Source: Doris montereyensis (Eukaryota; Mollusca; Gastropoda; Nudibranchia; Dorididae). Taken from it: DNA of 64,000 bases. Position numbers and translations under genes: made by a program. The notes below the pieces were generated by a model that was given only the letters and a program-made list of their open reading frames with translations, ran no database searches and was not told the DNA's origin. The DNA lies in assembly GCA_037039925.1 (NCBI GenBank), contig JAXRKP010000105.1:202501-266500 (forward strand). Reading direction: 5' to 3'. This document shows positions 42,701-54,239 of this stretch, piece after piece. Position 1 is the stretch's first letter; each line of letters opens with the position of its first letter.

Positions 42701-45700
42701 ATGGCAACGTGGTCGAAAGAATCCGTACTCAACTTTATTGAGGCGTACCGTTCACATGAATGTTTGTGGAAGATAAAGTCAAAAGATTACATTTACAGTA
42801 GCCGTTTGCTAAGAGAAAAAAGCTACCAGGAGCTTGTAACTTATGTTAAAACTTTTGAGCCCCATGCGGATAAAGACGTTGTGATTGAAAAAAATCAGCA
42901 ACCTGAGAAACGCGTTCCGAAAGCAGCTAAAAAAATGAACTCATCGAAGCTGTCAGGATCAGGCGCAGATGGATGTGATGTGAGCCTACGCTTTGGTATT
43001 TTAATGCCTTGGAATTTCTCCGAGACCAGGAAGTACCCAGAACAGTACAGACGAACATAGAACCTGATGTTCTATGGCAAACACTAACTCACAAGGAGAT
43101 TTGGAGGAGGTAGGTCTAGCATGTACTTAATCCTTTCATTGACAATGGGCAAACATGTAACTTTTATAATGAGACGTTTTTAAAATTAAATGATACCTTG
43201 ATATCATTCAATTTCAATATCATCTCTGAGGTTTGAAGGGACTTACTTCAATATTAGAAACAAAGGTACAATCATTCATAATTATGTCATTATCCAGAAA
43301 GCAACACTTTTCTTACTTTTTCTACGGCAAAAAGTTTATTGATTGCATTATACTACTAGATCTAGAAAGATTAAATAATATACACCATGCATTAGCAAAA
43401 TAGTTAAATTATTTTTCTCTTTGAACGCGCAACTATTTATATAGTATACATCTCGGTACTATTTTGCACAATATTTTTAAAAGTTATTGATGAAAGCTAT
43501 CTCATAGATATAGATCTACTGGCGTCCGTAATCTGCTTTATAATAAATTTTGTAGTAGATTTTATTTCCAAATGAGAAGCTTGGGGTCCCCCATAATATC
43601 TTCCAGAAATTTTGAAAAAAAATCATTTTATGACATTCTTATATTGGTTAATTCAACAAAATATTATACTACTATATAATATAATAAGTTTCATTCTGCA
43701 CGATGCATAAAAATAATTCTTTCCAAAACACTCATCATTGTTGTACAATGTATTATGCAATAAAACTACAGGTATAATTTATGCGTTACAAGGAAAATGT
43801 ACCTCTTCCTGATTTTTTTTTAACGAAACGAAAAACATATCTTTCTTGCCAAAGCACACTTCCTTCGTTGTTGAAAAATGTCTTAAACCTGTCTCTGAGT
43901 CTGACATTGTGACATGCTTTGCTTCTTGTGAGGCATTTCTTGCCTGTCCTATGGAGAGAAGCAACGTGGGCCTCTTCAACACGAAGGCCATCACTGAGTT
44001 CATGTGAAATGGGGTCTTCATTGTCCAAAGATTCAACTGGGGTGTACATTGCAGTAGCAGTTTTTCTAAGAAAATTATGCAACACGCAGCACGCCAAAAC
44101 AACAGAATCAATGTTTTGGGGTTGTAGATTTATATGGGATCTGAGGAGAACCCCAAATCTTGCCACCATTATGCCAAAAACATTCTCGACTACTCGACGT
44201 GCGCGAGATAGTATAGTCGGTAGTTGAAAATACGTCTTTGGTCGTTCAAAATCTTCACGTTGTAGTTGTAGGGCTTCAAAAGGTCCTCTCTGAGACAGTG
44301 AGAGCAAATGCTTCATCCGAGGTGAAGACATAGGGCAGGTCATTGTTGGGGTTTGGTCGCGGGAGATTGAGATCCCCTTTTTCACCAACTTGTTGTGGAA
44401 ATCGGTGCATTCTATAACTCCCCCATCAGACACCCGGCCATTGGTACCGAAACTCATGTATAGAATTTCATAGTTAGCATTGGCAACTGCCATCAACACC
44501 ATGCTGTTGAACCCCTTATAGTTAAAGTAGTAGGAGCCAGAACCCGTGGGAGGTGATATGGAATGGCAACATGTTTTCCATCAATTGCCCCGAGACAGTT
44601 TGGAAACTGCCACTTTTCCTCAAAGAGCTGGGCCTCTCGTAACCACTCTTCCTCGGATGAAGGAAACTGAAACAAGAAAGCAATGCATCAAAAAGTTAAA
44701 TCTAGTTCTCCTTCAATTGATTAACATTGTGTTTCAAGATAGATTCTTCTTACTCACCCATATAATGTGATAAAAATTGTAATATTTTTACTACATGTAT
44801 TTTTTTCCCAGGAGACCGTCCTCAATCAGATGGGGATTGAAACAGTTTTTGCTAGTAGTCCGTCCTACAAGTGACTTCATGACACTGAATGGCAGCATAA
44901 GTCGTTCTGTTACCCCTACATCAACACCCACAACTAAGCTACTGCTGCTCATGGCGTCAGCATCAGCACCAGTATCACAGCACCAGCACCAGCGCCAGCA
45001 ACAGCAGACCTGCTAAGAGGAAAGCAGCTCCTGATACGAGTAACGAGCTGCTCATGCTTGCTGGGGACAGGCTGCTCAGTCCCCCCCCCAAAAACAAACA
45101 TACGTGAAGACGACCAGTGTGATTCATTTGGGAAGACGATTGCTCACCACAAACTAAGAAAAACAAACATACGCTAATTGCAGAAGACGACCAGGCTGAA
45201 TGTGATTCATTTACAGCAGGGAGATTACAATTACAGCACCCCAGGAAGACCGACGATTGCTCACCACAAACTAAGAAATGTATCTCGTGAGCAGAACATT
45301 CATGCACAGAAGCTAATTGCAGAGGTTCTCTATGACTACCATGAGGCTGAATTAGAGACACTGTCCAGGAGCACTGCTGTTTACAGCAGGAGATTACAAT
45401 TACAGCACCCCAGCCGCATCCACAGACCGAGGGCTTCGAAGTGTGATTCATTTGGGAAGACGATTGCTCACAAACAAAGAAATGTATCTCGTGAGCAGAA
45501 CATTCATGCACAGAAGCTAATTGCAGAGGTTCTCTATGACTACCATGAGGCTGAATTAGAGACACTGTCCAGGAGCACTGCTGTTTACAGCAGGGAGATT
45601 ACAATTACAGCACCCAGCCGCATCCACAGACCGAGGGCTTCGAAGTGTGATTCATTTGGGAAGACGATTGCTCACAAACTAAGAAATGTATCTCGTGAGC

Positions 45701-45891
45701 AGAACATTCATGCACAGAAGCTAATTGCAGAGGTTCTCTATGACTACTACCATGAGGCTGAATTAGAGACACTGTCCAGGAGCACTGCTGTTTACAGCAG
45801 GGAGACAATTACACTAATTACAGCACCCCAGCCGCATCCACAGATGGAGGGCTTCGAAGTGTATCGGTCATACGAATACGATCATTGGTGA
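42701..45891 (+). CDS. Harbinger MADF-domain protein, two exons
   Basis: In Harbinger elements the second protein carries a MADF (Myb/SANT-like) domain and helps bring the transposase to the nucleus and to the ends. Exon 1 (42701-43109) starts MATWSKESVLNFIEAYRSHE and CLWKIKSKDY, a typical MADF start. Conserved pieces continue in shifted frames after the A runs at about 42887 and 42931 (LWYFNALEFLRDQE near 42995). A donor GTAGGT is at 43110. Exon 2 begins at 44812 after a pyrimidine tract and ends at TGA 45891. Its C-terminal segment, FGKTIAHKLRNVSREQNIHA then QKLIAEVLYD, is a family feature and is present three times. Frameshifts at homopolymers make its integrity uncertain. Confidence 0.75.
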
Positions 45892-47634
45892 GGTGGGGAG
45901 GATGGATTTGAGGAGAAGGAAGACTAAGAAGAGGAGGAGGGGTAGGGATGAGTCGGAAAAGGAGGAGGAGGAGGGAGAAATAAGAGGAGGTGAAGGAGGA
46001 GGAGAGAGGGCCTTATTTAAAGTTAAAAGTGTTGATTGATTTAAGAGAGGCAAGATAAATGCACATGATTATGTTTGGTTTTGTTTCATATATGTTTCAT
46101 ATGGCATTCTATACATTGCATTTAAAAAAAAAACAAAAAAACAAAACATCCACTAAATACCTTTGGTTTTTATTACCGTAGCCACGTATTTTTGTCACAC
46201 TAATGGCAGTATTATCATTGCTAAGTATGGGGCATGACACTAATGGCAGTATTATCATTGTTAAGTATGGGGCATGACACTAATGGCAGTATTATCATTG
46301 TTAAGTATGGGGCATGACACTAATGGCAGTATTATCATTGTTAAGTATGGGGCATGACACTAATGGCAGTATTATCATTGCTTAAGTATGGGGCATGACA
46401 CTAATGGCAGTATTATCATTGCTTAAGTATGGGGCATGACACTAATGGCAGTATTATCATTGTTAAGTATGGGGCATGACACTAATGGCAGTATTATCAT
46501 TGCTTAGTATGGGGCATGACACTAATGGCAGTATTATCATTGTTAAGTATGGGGCATGACACTAATGGCAGTATTATCATTGCTTAAGTATGGGGCATGA
46601 CACTAATGGCAGTATTATCATTGCTTAAGTATGGGGCATGACACTAATGGCAGTATTATCATTGCTAAGTATGGGGCATAACACTAATGGCAGTATTATC
46701 ATTGCTTAAGTATGGGGCATGACACTAATGGCAGTATTATCATTGCTTAAGTATGGGGCATGACAGTGTAAAAGAACAGTTCCATGTCAGTGTTCTATTC
46801 ACGCAACTTTTCTCTTTGCGTACGGTATGTCAAATATTGCACAGATGGCAGTAAATTGTTGTTTTGAATGTAGGGAAGATTACTATTAAACATACATGAT
46901 ACTAGATCTGTATGTTGTATTAAATTCTTATATTAAAAAAAATAGTTAATCATCAAATTTTTGTAACATCAATTTGTAGAAAAACAACAATCCAGACGTA
47001 AAATGAAAACAATTACTAACAAGCGTATTGTTCTCAATGGTGTGGTATACGTGAATACTGTAACTTTTACTTTTACTTTTAGTAGTAAAAATAATTACAT
47101 GCAATAAGAGGAAATAATGAACGTCTTAATTAATTATAAATTATGGACGTGTTTGGATATGTGTAAGTATCGTAAATAAAACACTTACCTTCATATATTC
47201 TTTCACAAGAGAGGAGTATATAGCACGACATGTTTCTGCGATTATTTTACACAATGCAGACGGAGAAATGCAAGTTGAGACCTGCAAATCTTGGTACTTT
47301 CTTCCTGTGGCCAGAAAGCGTAAAGTAGCAGTCAGTCAGTCTCTCGTGTGGACTTATTGATTCTCGCATTACTGTTGACTGTTTTCAATTAGCGGACCTA
47401 CAATATTCAGGAGGTGAATGTAAGTCGACTCATCCATTCTCAAATATTTTTGGAAGCCATCTGGGTAAAAGTAAAAGTTCGTTCAAGTTCAATAGATTTG
47501 TGTGTGTGTAGGCATGCCTTTTCAGCAACCATTTCTTCGCCCAAATCGTTCTTTTTTCTAGTTCTCTTTTCTTTAATTACTTTAAATGCAATTACACATA
47601 GAGCTAACACTTCATCTAGAACTTCGTCCGCCAT
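43786..47634 (-). CDS. Harbinger DDE transposase, two exons
   Basis: Exon 1 (47189-47634) starts MADEVLDEVLALC and later shows LRMDESTYIHLL, SISPHERLT, TLRFLATGRKYQDLQVSTCI and IIAETCRAIYSSLVKEYM, ending at a GTAAGT donor. Exon 2 (43786-44666) follows a CAG acceptor with FPSSEEEWLREAQLFEEKWQ and FPNCLGAIDGKHVAI (first Asp). After a frameshift near 44555 come SYYFNYKGFNSMVLMA, GRVSDGGV (second Asp), and RRVVENVFGIMVARFGVLL (Glu), with VLHNFLR after it. The DDE triad is thus complete. Similar to animal HARBI1. Exon 1 needs about three small frame corrections and exon 2 one; whether these are decay or sequence error is open. Confidence 0.85.
45178..45891 (+). repeat. in-frame triplication of the MADF-protein C-terminus
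   Basis: The motif TATCTCGTGAGCAGAACATT recurs at 45281, 45485 and 45689, a period of exactly 204 bp (68 codons). All three copies stay open in one 237-codon frame, with differences in the linkers only. A further partial start (TGTGATTCATTTGGGAAGAC) is at 45118. Confidence 0.9.
46188..46770 (+). repeat. 40/41-bp minisatellite, 14 copies
   Basis: Unit: GACACTAATGGCAGTATTAT then CATTGCTTAAGTATGGGGCA then T. Units differ almost only at GCTAAG, GTTAAG or GCTTAAG. It lies within the Harbinger transposase intron, 0.3 kb after the MADF stop. Confidence 0.96.
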
Positions 47635-47899
47635 TTTTGACGAACACACCTCCCTGTTAGTTAGTGTAACCAGACTGTAGGTGTGCATACAATTACAATG
47701 CATTATCTAGCAGCTGAGTCAGGAGTAGTAACACGGCGTTGGCAGACAGAACGCCGCGTGTAAATGTAGTAGCAGTCAGTCGCACGGGACAATCGTGAAG
47801 GATGGACCCAAGAGGAGAAATCGCCGTGCTGGGGGACAGGGACATCCCTTGGTGCCAAACTCATCAAAGGATCCTACCTTACGTGTAAATAGGGCATAA

Positions 47900-49305
<1,406 letters not shown>

Positions 49306-50050
49306 GATAATGATAAAGAGACTAGAGAGACACACAGAGCGAGCGCGCAATGCACATTAGTCAATTAGTGTGTATCAGCATCAGTCACACTCACAGTAAG
49401 TAGAGCTTGTCTTTGGCTAAGCCAAGATGGCGAGGATCTTGATAAAATAGAATTAGTCGGTCAGCGGGCACGCATGCGTCACGCCAGTTCTAGGATGGAA
49501 CTAGATTGGTGCCTGGCTCCAAAATTATTATTTTTTGTATGCAAAGAGAATACCAGTACCACGAGCTTTAACCCTATTCCGGGAATATTTTTGTACGGCA
49601 AAGTTATCTTGTTTTCTATTAGGAGAGGGCACCACAGGAGAAAGTGAGAGGGAGGAAAAATATACCACAGGCAGCGCGTGATGTCACTAGAGGTAAAACC
49701 CAATAGTGAAGGCCCTGAAGAGAAGTGTAGTGTGAAACTGCAATGGTACCGGTATGCGTGTGTTGGGTAAAGCAAGTCGATGGGATGGGTGTATTGCAAA
49801 GAAATCATAGTTTAGTAGTACCTTCTTGGTGTATTGCAATTGCAATATTTTACACTGGTTCTTGGCACCAAAAAAAACCCCAAACAAACAGAACACGCCC
49901 CTGCATATATACATGTATCAATATCATAAATCCATCAATATGCAATTGACGGGTCCAATCAAGGGAAACTACCCAGTAACGTAACCAACATTGCCTGAAT
50001 CCGAATCTATTACTATGCACATGCGACTTTTGGCTTATCTCCTTGCACTT
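49306..50050. other. spacer, nothing recognised
   Basis: Short frames only (up to 109 codons, minus), with no domain or splice context. Confidence 0.4.
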
Positions 50051-50056
50051 GCAGTT

Positions 50057-50290
50057 GCAGTGAAACTAAAAGCAGTGAAACAGAAAGCAGTGAAACTGAA
50101 AGCAGTGAAACTGAAAGCAGTGAAACAGAAAGCAGTGAAACTGAAAGCAGTGAAACAGAAAGCAGTGAAACAGAAAGCAGTGAAACAGAAAGCAGTGAAA
50201 CAGAAAGCAGTGAAACTGAAAGCAGTGAAACAGAAAGCAGTGAAACTGAAGGCAGTGAAACTGAAAGCAGTGAAACAGAAAGCGGTAAAC
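50057..50290 (+). repeat. 15-bp minisatellite
   Basis: About 15 units of AGCAGTGAAACAGAA or AGCAGTGAAACTGAA. Since 15 is a multiple of three, it yields an open frame of KAVKQ/KAVKL repeats, which I do not regard as a gene. Confidence 0.95.
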
Positions 50291-50314
50291 CGTGTGTAGT
50301 GTACTGTACCGTTA

Positions 50315-50530
50315 AGAAATGCGTTTTGTTTTCAACGTTATAATCTCGGAATGATCAGATGAAACGCATATTAATAATATTATTATATTTTCTGCGTCTC
50401 GTTAACCGTGATCCCATAAAACGCATTTAAATTTAATTTAATTTAAATGCGTTTTATCAGATCACCATATTAGAGAAATACGTTTTACTTCAACAAACGC
50501 ATTTAGTCACTGTGTTCTCATGAAACGTAT
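50315..50530. repeat. cluster of AAACGCATTT motifs with a perfect hairpin
   Basis: The motif AAACGCATTT or its reverse occurs about seven times (50319, 50361, 50420, 50445, 50480, 50494, 50520), some with one change. Positions 50416-50457 form a perfect palindrome with 18-nt arms (ATAAAACGCATTTAAATT) and a 6-nt loop. Confidence 0.8.
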
Positions 50531-50586
50531 TTTTTCTACGGTAGCAGAAAGGATATCAATAATATCATTATAAAAATTTCTTGTTC

Positions 50587-50701
50587 AGATTCTACAGTGA
50601 AAACAAAAGCGTTTACTGAGGAGCAACAGTTTGTAAAGCGTGAGGAAGAAGCAGAAGAGGAAGGAGGAGGAGACGGAGGAGGAGGAGAAGAAGAAGACTA
50701 A
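50587..50701 (+). other. possible terminal exon with acidic tail
   Basis: After TTGTTCAG, the frame codes TKAFTEEQQFVKREEEAEEE, then a Gly/Glu/Asp-rich tail and a TAA at about 50699. The purine-rich end is low in complexity. A partner exon is not found, so this may be chance. Confidence 0.2.
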
Positions 50702-52009
50702 GATTTAATTTAAAGAGTTTAAATATTTCTTTCTTTATTACTACAATATTAGTAGTAATGCTAGCATTTCGTATAATAACATAAATCGAACCAAAACAAA
50801 TTTTGATACCGATACTCGGTATGCAAGCACGTCAGAAATGTAATGTTCAAAATCAATTTTCATATCGTGTATCCGCCTGGTCTGCTACCTGTAGTAAAGC
50901 CAGCTTTACATGATAATGATTGACAGTATTTATACGGTGTTCTAGTTCTAGCCTACAGCGTTTTGTTTTAGCGCACATCATGCTCATGTGAACGTAAGCA
51001 AGGAGAAGAGAGGGACCTGTAAATTGTAAATGACGTGCGCCTATTTACTGCGCTGCATGGCATTGGCCATGTGCGTCAGAACGACGTGTCACTAGTGTCA
51101 GTATCATGTGTTGTAAAGCCGGCTTAAGACGAAGGTCGGTGGCACACACACACACACACACAGAAAGGAGAAAGAGGGAGCAGCAAAATGACCGATTTTT
51201 TTAGGAGTGGCTATATGTGTAAAGTGCAATTTCAAGAAGCCGCCACACACACACACAGACGGTTGCACTCTAGGAAATATCAGTACAGGTAGTCCCAGGT
51301 TGCACCGGTTTGGAAAAAGGAAAAACTCCTTGTCCTTATCCTTATCTGGCCTGACCTAATTAAGTAAAATCCTACCGCTACCACCACTACTGCTCTCACT
51401 ATCAGTGAGTGGTGGTGGTGGTGGTGATGGTGGTGGTGGTAGTGATCAAGATAAACATGGAGGGTGAAACCTCGAGTCGAACGTTTCGTCGCCACAGTCT
51501 CAAATCGCTGAGACTGAGATAGATAATTATTAATTTTTAATAACCTTGGTTAGAAGTAGAAGCAAAGCTTCATTTACAACCAAGCAGATCGGCGACACAT
51601 AGATCGCAATCTGATACTACTGATAGAGCGAACATGGGCAGAAATTGCTCATAAGCTTGAATTTACACCAGAAGGTAAGTTAAAGGAAGCGTCTATTGAA
51701 AAATTTTGCCGGACAATCAACGGTTCATTTGTAAAGCGTTCATCACAGCCAATGGTATGAAAGATGTCAACCTTTTCGTATTATTGAAATATGCACAGCA
51801 ATTTTGTTCGTTTTCAAACAAGGGTAGATTTATGTTTTGGAAAGCGTGCCCTAACAAAATAAAGTTTATGTGTCCTCTAATGTTTGATGGATAAAGGGCC
51901 ATACACACCTAAAGGTCAACCGATAGTTTGGAAATGGAATGAACCTCCAAACTGATGGGCAGAAATTCAGTGTGGATAGAAACCCGTTTTGATCCAACGG
52001 CCCGATGGG
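50702..52009. other. spacer with short microsatellites
   Basis: CA tracts (51145-51162, 51246-51258) and a GGT-rich tract (51408-51440). A 62-codon frame at 51706-51894 ends GRFMFWKACPNKIKFMCPLM, which faintly recalls piggyBac but has no second landmark. Confidence 0.4.
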
Positions 52010-52472
52010 CAGGGTTGCCAGTTAAGCCTCCCGGAGGCCAAATTTGACAAAAAAATTCCCCAAGTCATTTGGCCTCCAAATATATCGTTTGGTTTCTTGG
52101 CCTCTTGTGACAGATTTTTGGCCTTTTACTAATTTTTCCATTACCTTTTTTTTGACAGTGATTAAGACTTATTATGTTACCTATATTTTTGGGCTTCCGG
52201 ACAGAAAGCCGCATTGGTAACTCTAGTTAGAGCACGTTCACACAGCCTCCATACAGACCATACAGAAAAAAGTATGGTTGCGTTCAACACTATATTTTAC
52301 ATCTTGGTCTTCACACAGCAGCCCGACAATTGCGGCCAGACTTTTCCGTCTTCTGCACAATCTGGATTGCGTCAAGCATGCCAGACATTTTCTGGTCTGT
52401 ACGGAAGGAAAAGAGGGAGTTGACGTCACTAAGCACGCCGGACAACACACTCCGCTACACATTACAAGCAAA

Positions 52473-52535
52473 ATGGACGATGCACAGCTGATCGAGCTTG
52501 TGCGAGCCAGACCAGCCCTGTTCGACAAGAAATAA
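52473..52535 (+). pseudogene. MADF-protein N-terminal fragment
   Basis: Twenty codons then TAA: MDDAQLIELVRARPALFDKK. This is the classic first segment of a MADF domain (LIxLVRxRPxLFDK). The remainder is deleted. Confidence 0.75.
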
Positions 52536-52601
52536 ATAAATTACACAAACAGAGATTTTTTTCTGAAACAAAATTGATTATTTGTAATAAATACATCTGT
52601 A

Positions 52602-52917
52602 TCAACGTACTGTTCTTGCCTTAGTGTGACCACCAATCTTTCCTTTGGTGAAATTGATTTTCTCCAGTTTGTGTTTTCTTTTTTGAAGCTCACATGCACA
52701 TAAACTCAGCAAGGATTGAAATGTTGTTGACGTCATTCTAAAATATTCTAAACATTTCTCATCGTCAGCAAATATTTGGGGCAACAATTTGAATTCTTCC
52801 AAAGTTCCCCGGTCTCTACAAATTGGGTGAATCCAGTGACGACGCCGTTTGGATGCTATGACTTTTTCTTCTGTACCACCATAGCAGAAATATCTTCCTC
52901 TTCCTAGTGAGCGCCAT
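52602..52917 (-). pseudogene. Harbinger transposase N-terminal fragment
   Basis: From ATG at 52917 it begins MALTRKRKIFLLWWYRRK, then after a one-base shift RRRHWIHPICRDRGTLEEF, then LLPQIFADDEKCLEYFRMTS. This matches the start of Harbinger transposases (WVHPI, DDExxxxYFRM). No catalytic domain remains. Confidence 0.78.
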
Positions 52918-53398
52918 GTTGAAACGGGAAAAATCTGTATGGTCTGTATGGACCCTGTGTGAACAGTATAACCATACTTTTTTCTGTACAGAATTTTTCT
53001 GCCCCAGAAAAAGTATGGTCTGTATGGAGGCTGTGTGAACGTGCTCTATATTGCTTTACTTTCATTTCGACACGGGGTAAGCAACCCTGCACCCCCTTCT
53101 TCCACCCCCATACTCACATGGATAATGATGAAACAATGACGGGCTTTCCCATGCTATAAATAAAAGTGATGCAACTTAGTAGGTGCTCGATACTTGATTG
53201 CTTTATTTATTTATTTGATATGAAGAGTTTATAATATTTAATGTGCGATTCTATCAGTGGCTCTTTGTTGCACTTTACTTGAAGTGCCGTTTGTGCCTGT
53301 ATGTGTATTTTTAAAATTGCTATCCAGACTGTATAGTGTTAGATAACTAATCTTGTGTTTTTTTAAATTTGTTGTTGGTGTGTTTTGCGTTGTTAACA

Positions 53399-54235
53399 AT
53401 GAGCTCTAAATGGAAAAGTTCCTATGATACTATTGATAGTGGTCGAAAATATTCTGCTGAGTGGGAGAATGATTTTCCCTGGGTGCGAAAATCACCAGAT
53501 GGGCAAGAAAAAGCTTATTGCAAATTTTGTAAAGGACCGTTGATACCTAACTAAGAGATCAAATCTAAAAAAGCACGAAGGTTCGGAGGATCATAAACGA
53601 GCTATACAGCGCAACCAGGCACAATTGAATGTAAATAAACCCCCCCAGAGATAAAAGTAAAGGACCGTCCCAAAACGAAAAGGTGAGGGACATCAAATTT
53701 TCTGTATTTGCAGCGTGCCATATAGCCATACGAGTTGTGGATCATATGACAGACATGATAAATGAAATCGTGGGATTTCCAAGCAAACTCTGCCTCCATC
53801 GAATAAAATGTTTTAATTTGATCAAGAATGTTATTTCTCCTGCGTTGAAAATTGAATTGAAAAAGGGCTATTCAAGGAAAAAAAATTCGTTATTATGGTT
53901 GATGAGTCAACGGACGTTAGCTGCCAAAAACTCTTATGTGTCATGACGTCATATTGGCACTAATGGCACGAAACCCAGGGTTTAAAAGATGATTTTGTTG
54001 GACTCATTCAATGGTAATTGAAACAAATGCCAGCACACTTTTTGCTGCCATGGAACAAGAGCTAGAACAATATGATGTGAGATTTGAAAATTGTGTTGGT
54101 TTTGCCAGTGACGGCGTAAATGTAATGGTAGGGATCGCACAACAGTGTATGGTCAAGGATAAAGGAAAAGTCTTTGAAAAACTCTCTCTCAATCTAGGGT
54201 TTATCCACTTAAAGAGATCGATTTCATAGTGATTT
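53399..54235 (+). pseudogene. hAT transposase relic with BED finger
   Basis: Starts MSSKWKSSYDTIDSGRKYSA then EWENDFPWVRK. A BED-type finger is split over two frames: AYCKFCKGPL, then LKKHEGSEDHKRA. Further on come VIMVDESTDVSCQKLLCVM (first catalytic Asp region, about 53893-53950) and FENCVGFASDGVNVMVG (54011-54229 frame). This is the pattern of hAT-derived proteins with DUF4371 (ZBED/ZMYM-like). The C-terminal dimerisation part is missing where the LINE begins. Confidence 0.8.
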
Positions 54236-54239
54236 AATC

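Larger units (their letters stand above)
42055..47899. mobile_element. PIF/Harbinger transposon with two genes
   Basis: TAA at 42055-42057 and 47897-47899 flank tips TGCCCTATTTACACGTA (left from 42058; right on the minus strand from 47896). A three-base TAA duplication and a pair of genes, a MADF/Myb-like protein and a DDE transposase, define PIF/Harbinger. The two genes are convergent from the two ends, but the second MADF exon lies inside the transposase intron. Size is about 5.8 kb. A minisatellite (46188-46770) enlarges that intron. Confidence 0.88.
52227..53049. mobile_element. short Harbinger derivative with inverted ends
   Basis: The ends are inverted repeats: GAGCACGTTCACACAGCCTC then CATACAGACCATAC at 52230-52263, and the reverse at 53013-53046. 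They are flanked by TTA on the left and TAT on the right, so a TWA duplication is only partly kept. Inside are the start of a MADF protein (+) and the start of a Harbinger transposase (-), the same plan as the derivative at 31747-32420 although the end sequences differ. Confidence 0.8.

Noticed and set aside
49991..50299. 102-codon frame of KAVK repeats
   Set aside because: 15-bp minisatellite in frame by its length; nothing outside the repeat is conserved.
51706..51894. Second piggyBac relic
   Set aside because: Only a weak likeness of one short segment; no SLDEGM or GGVD block in any frame.
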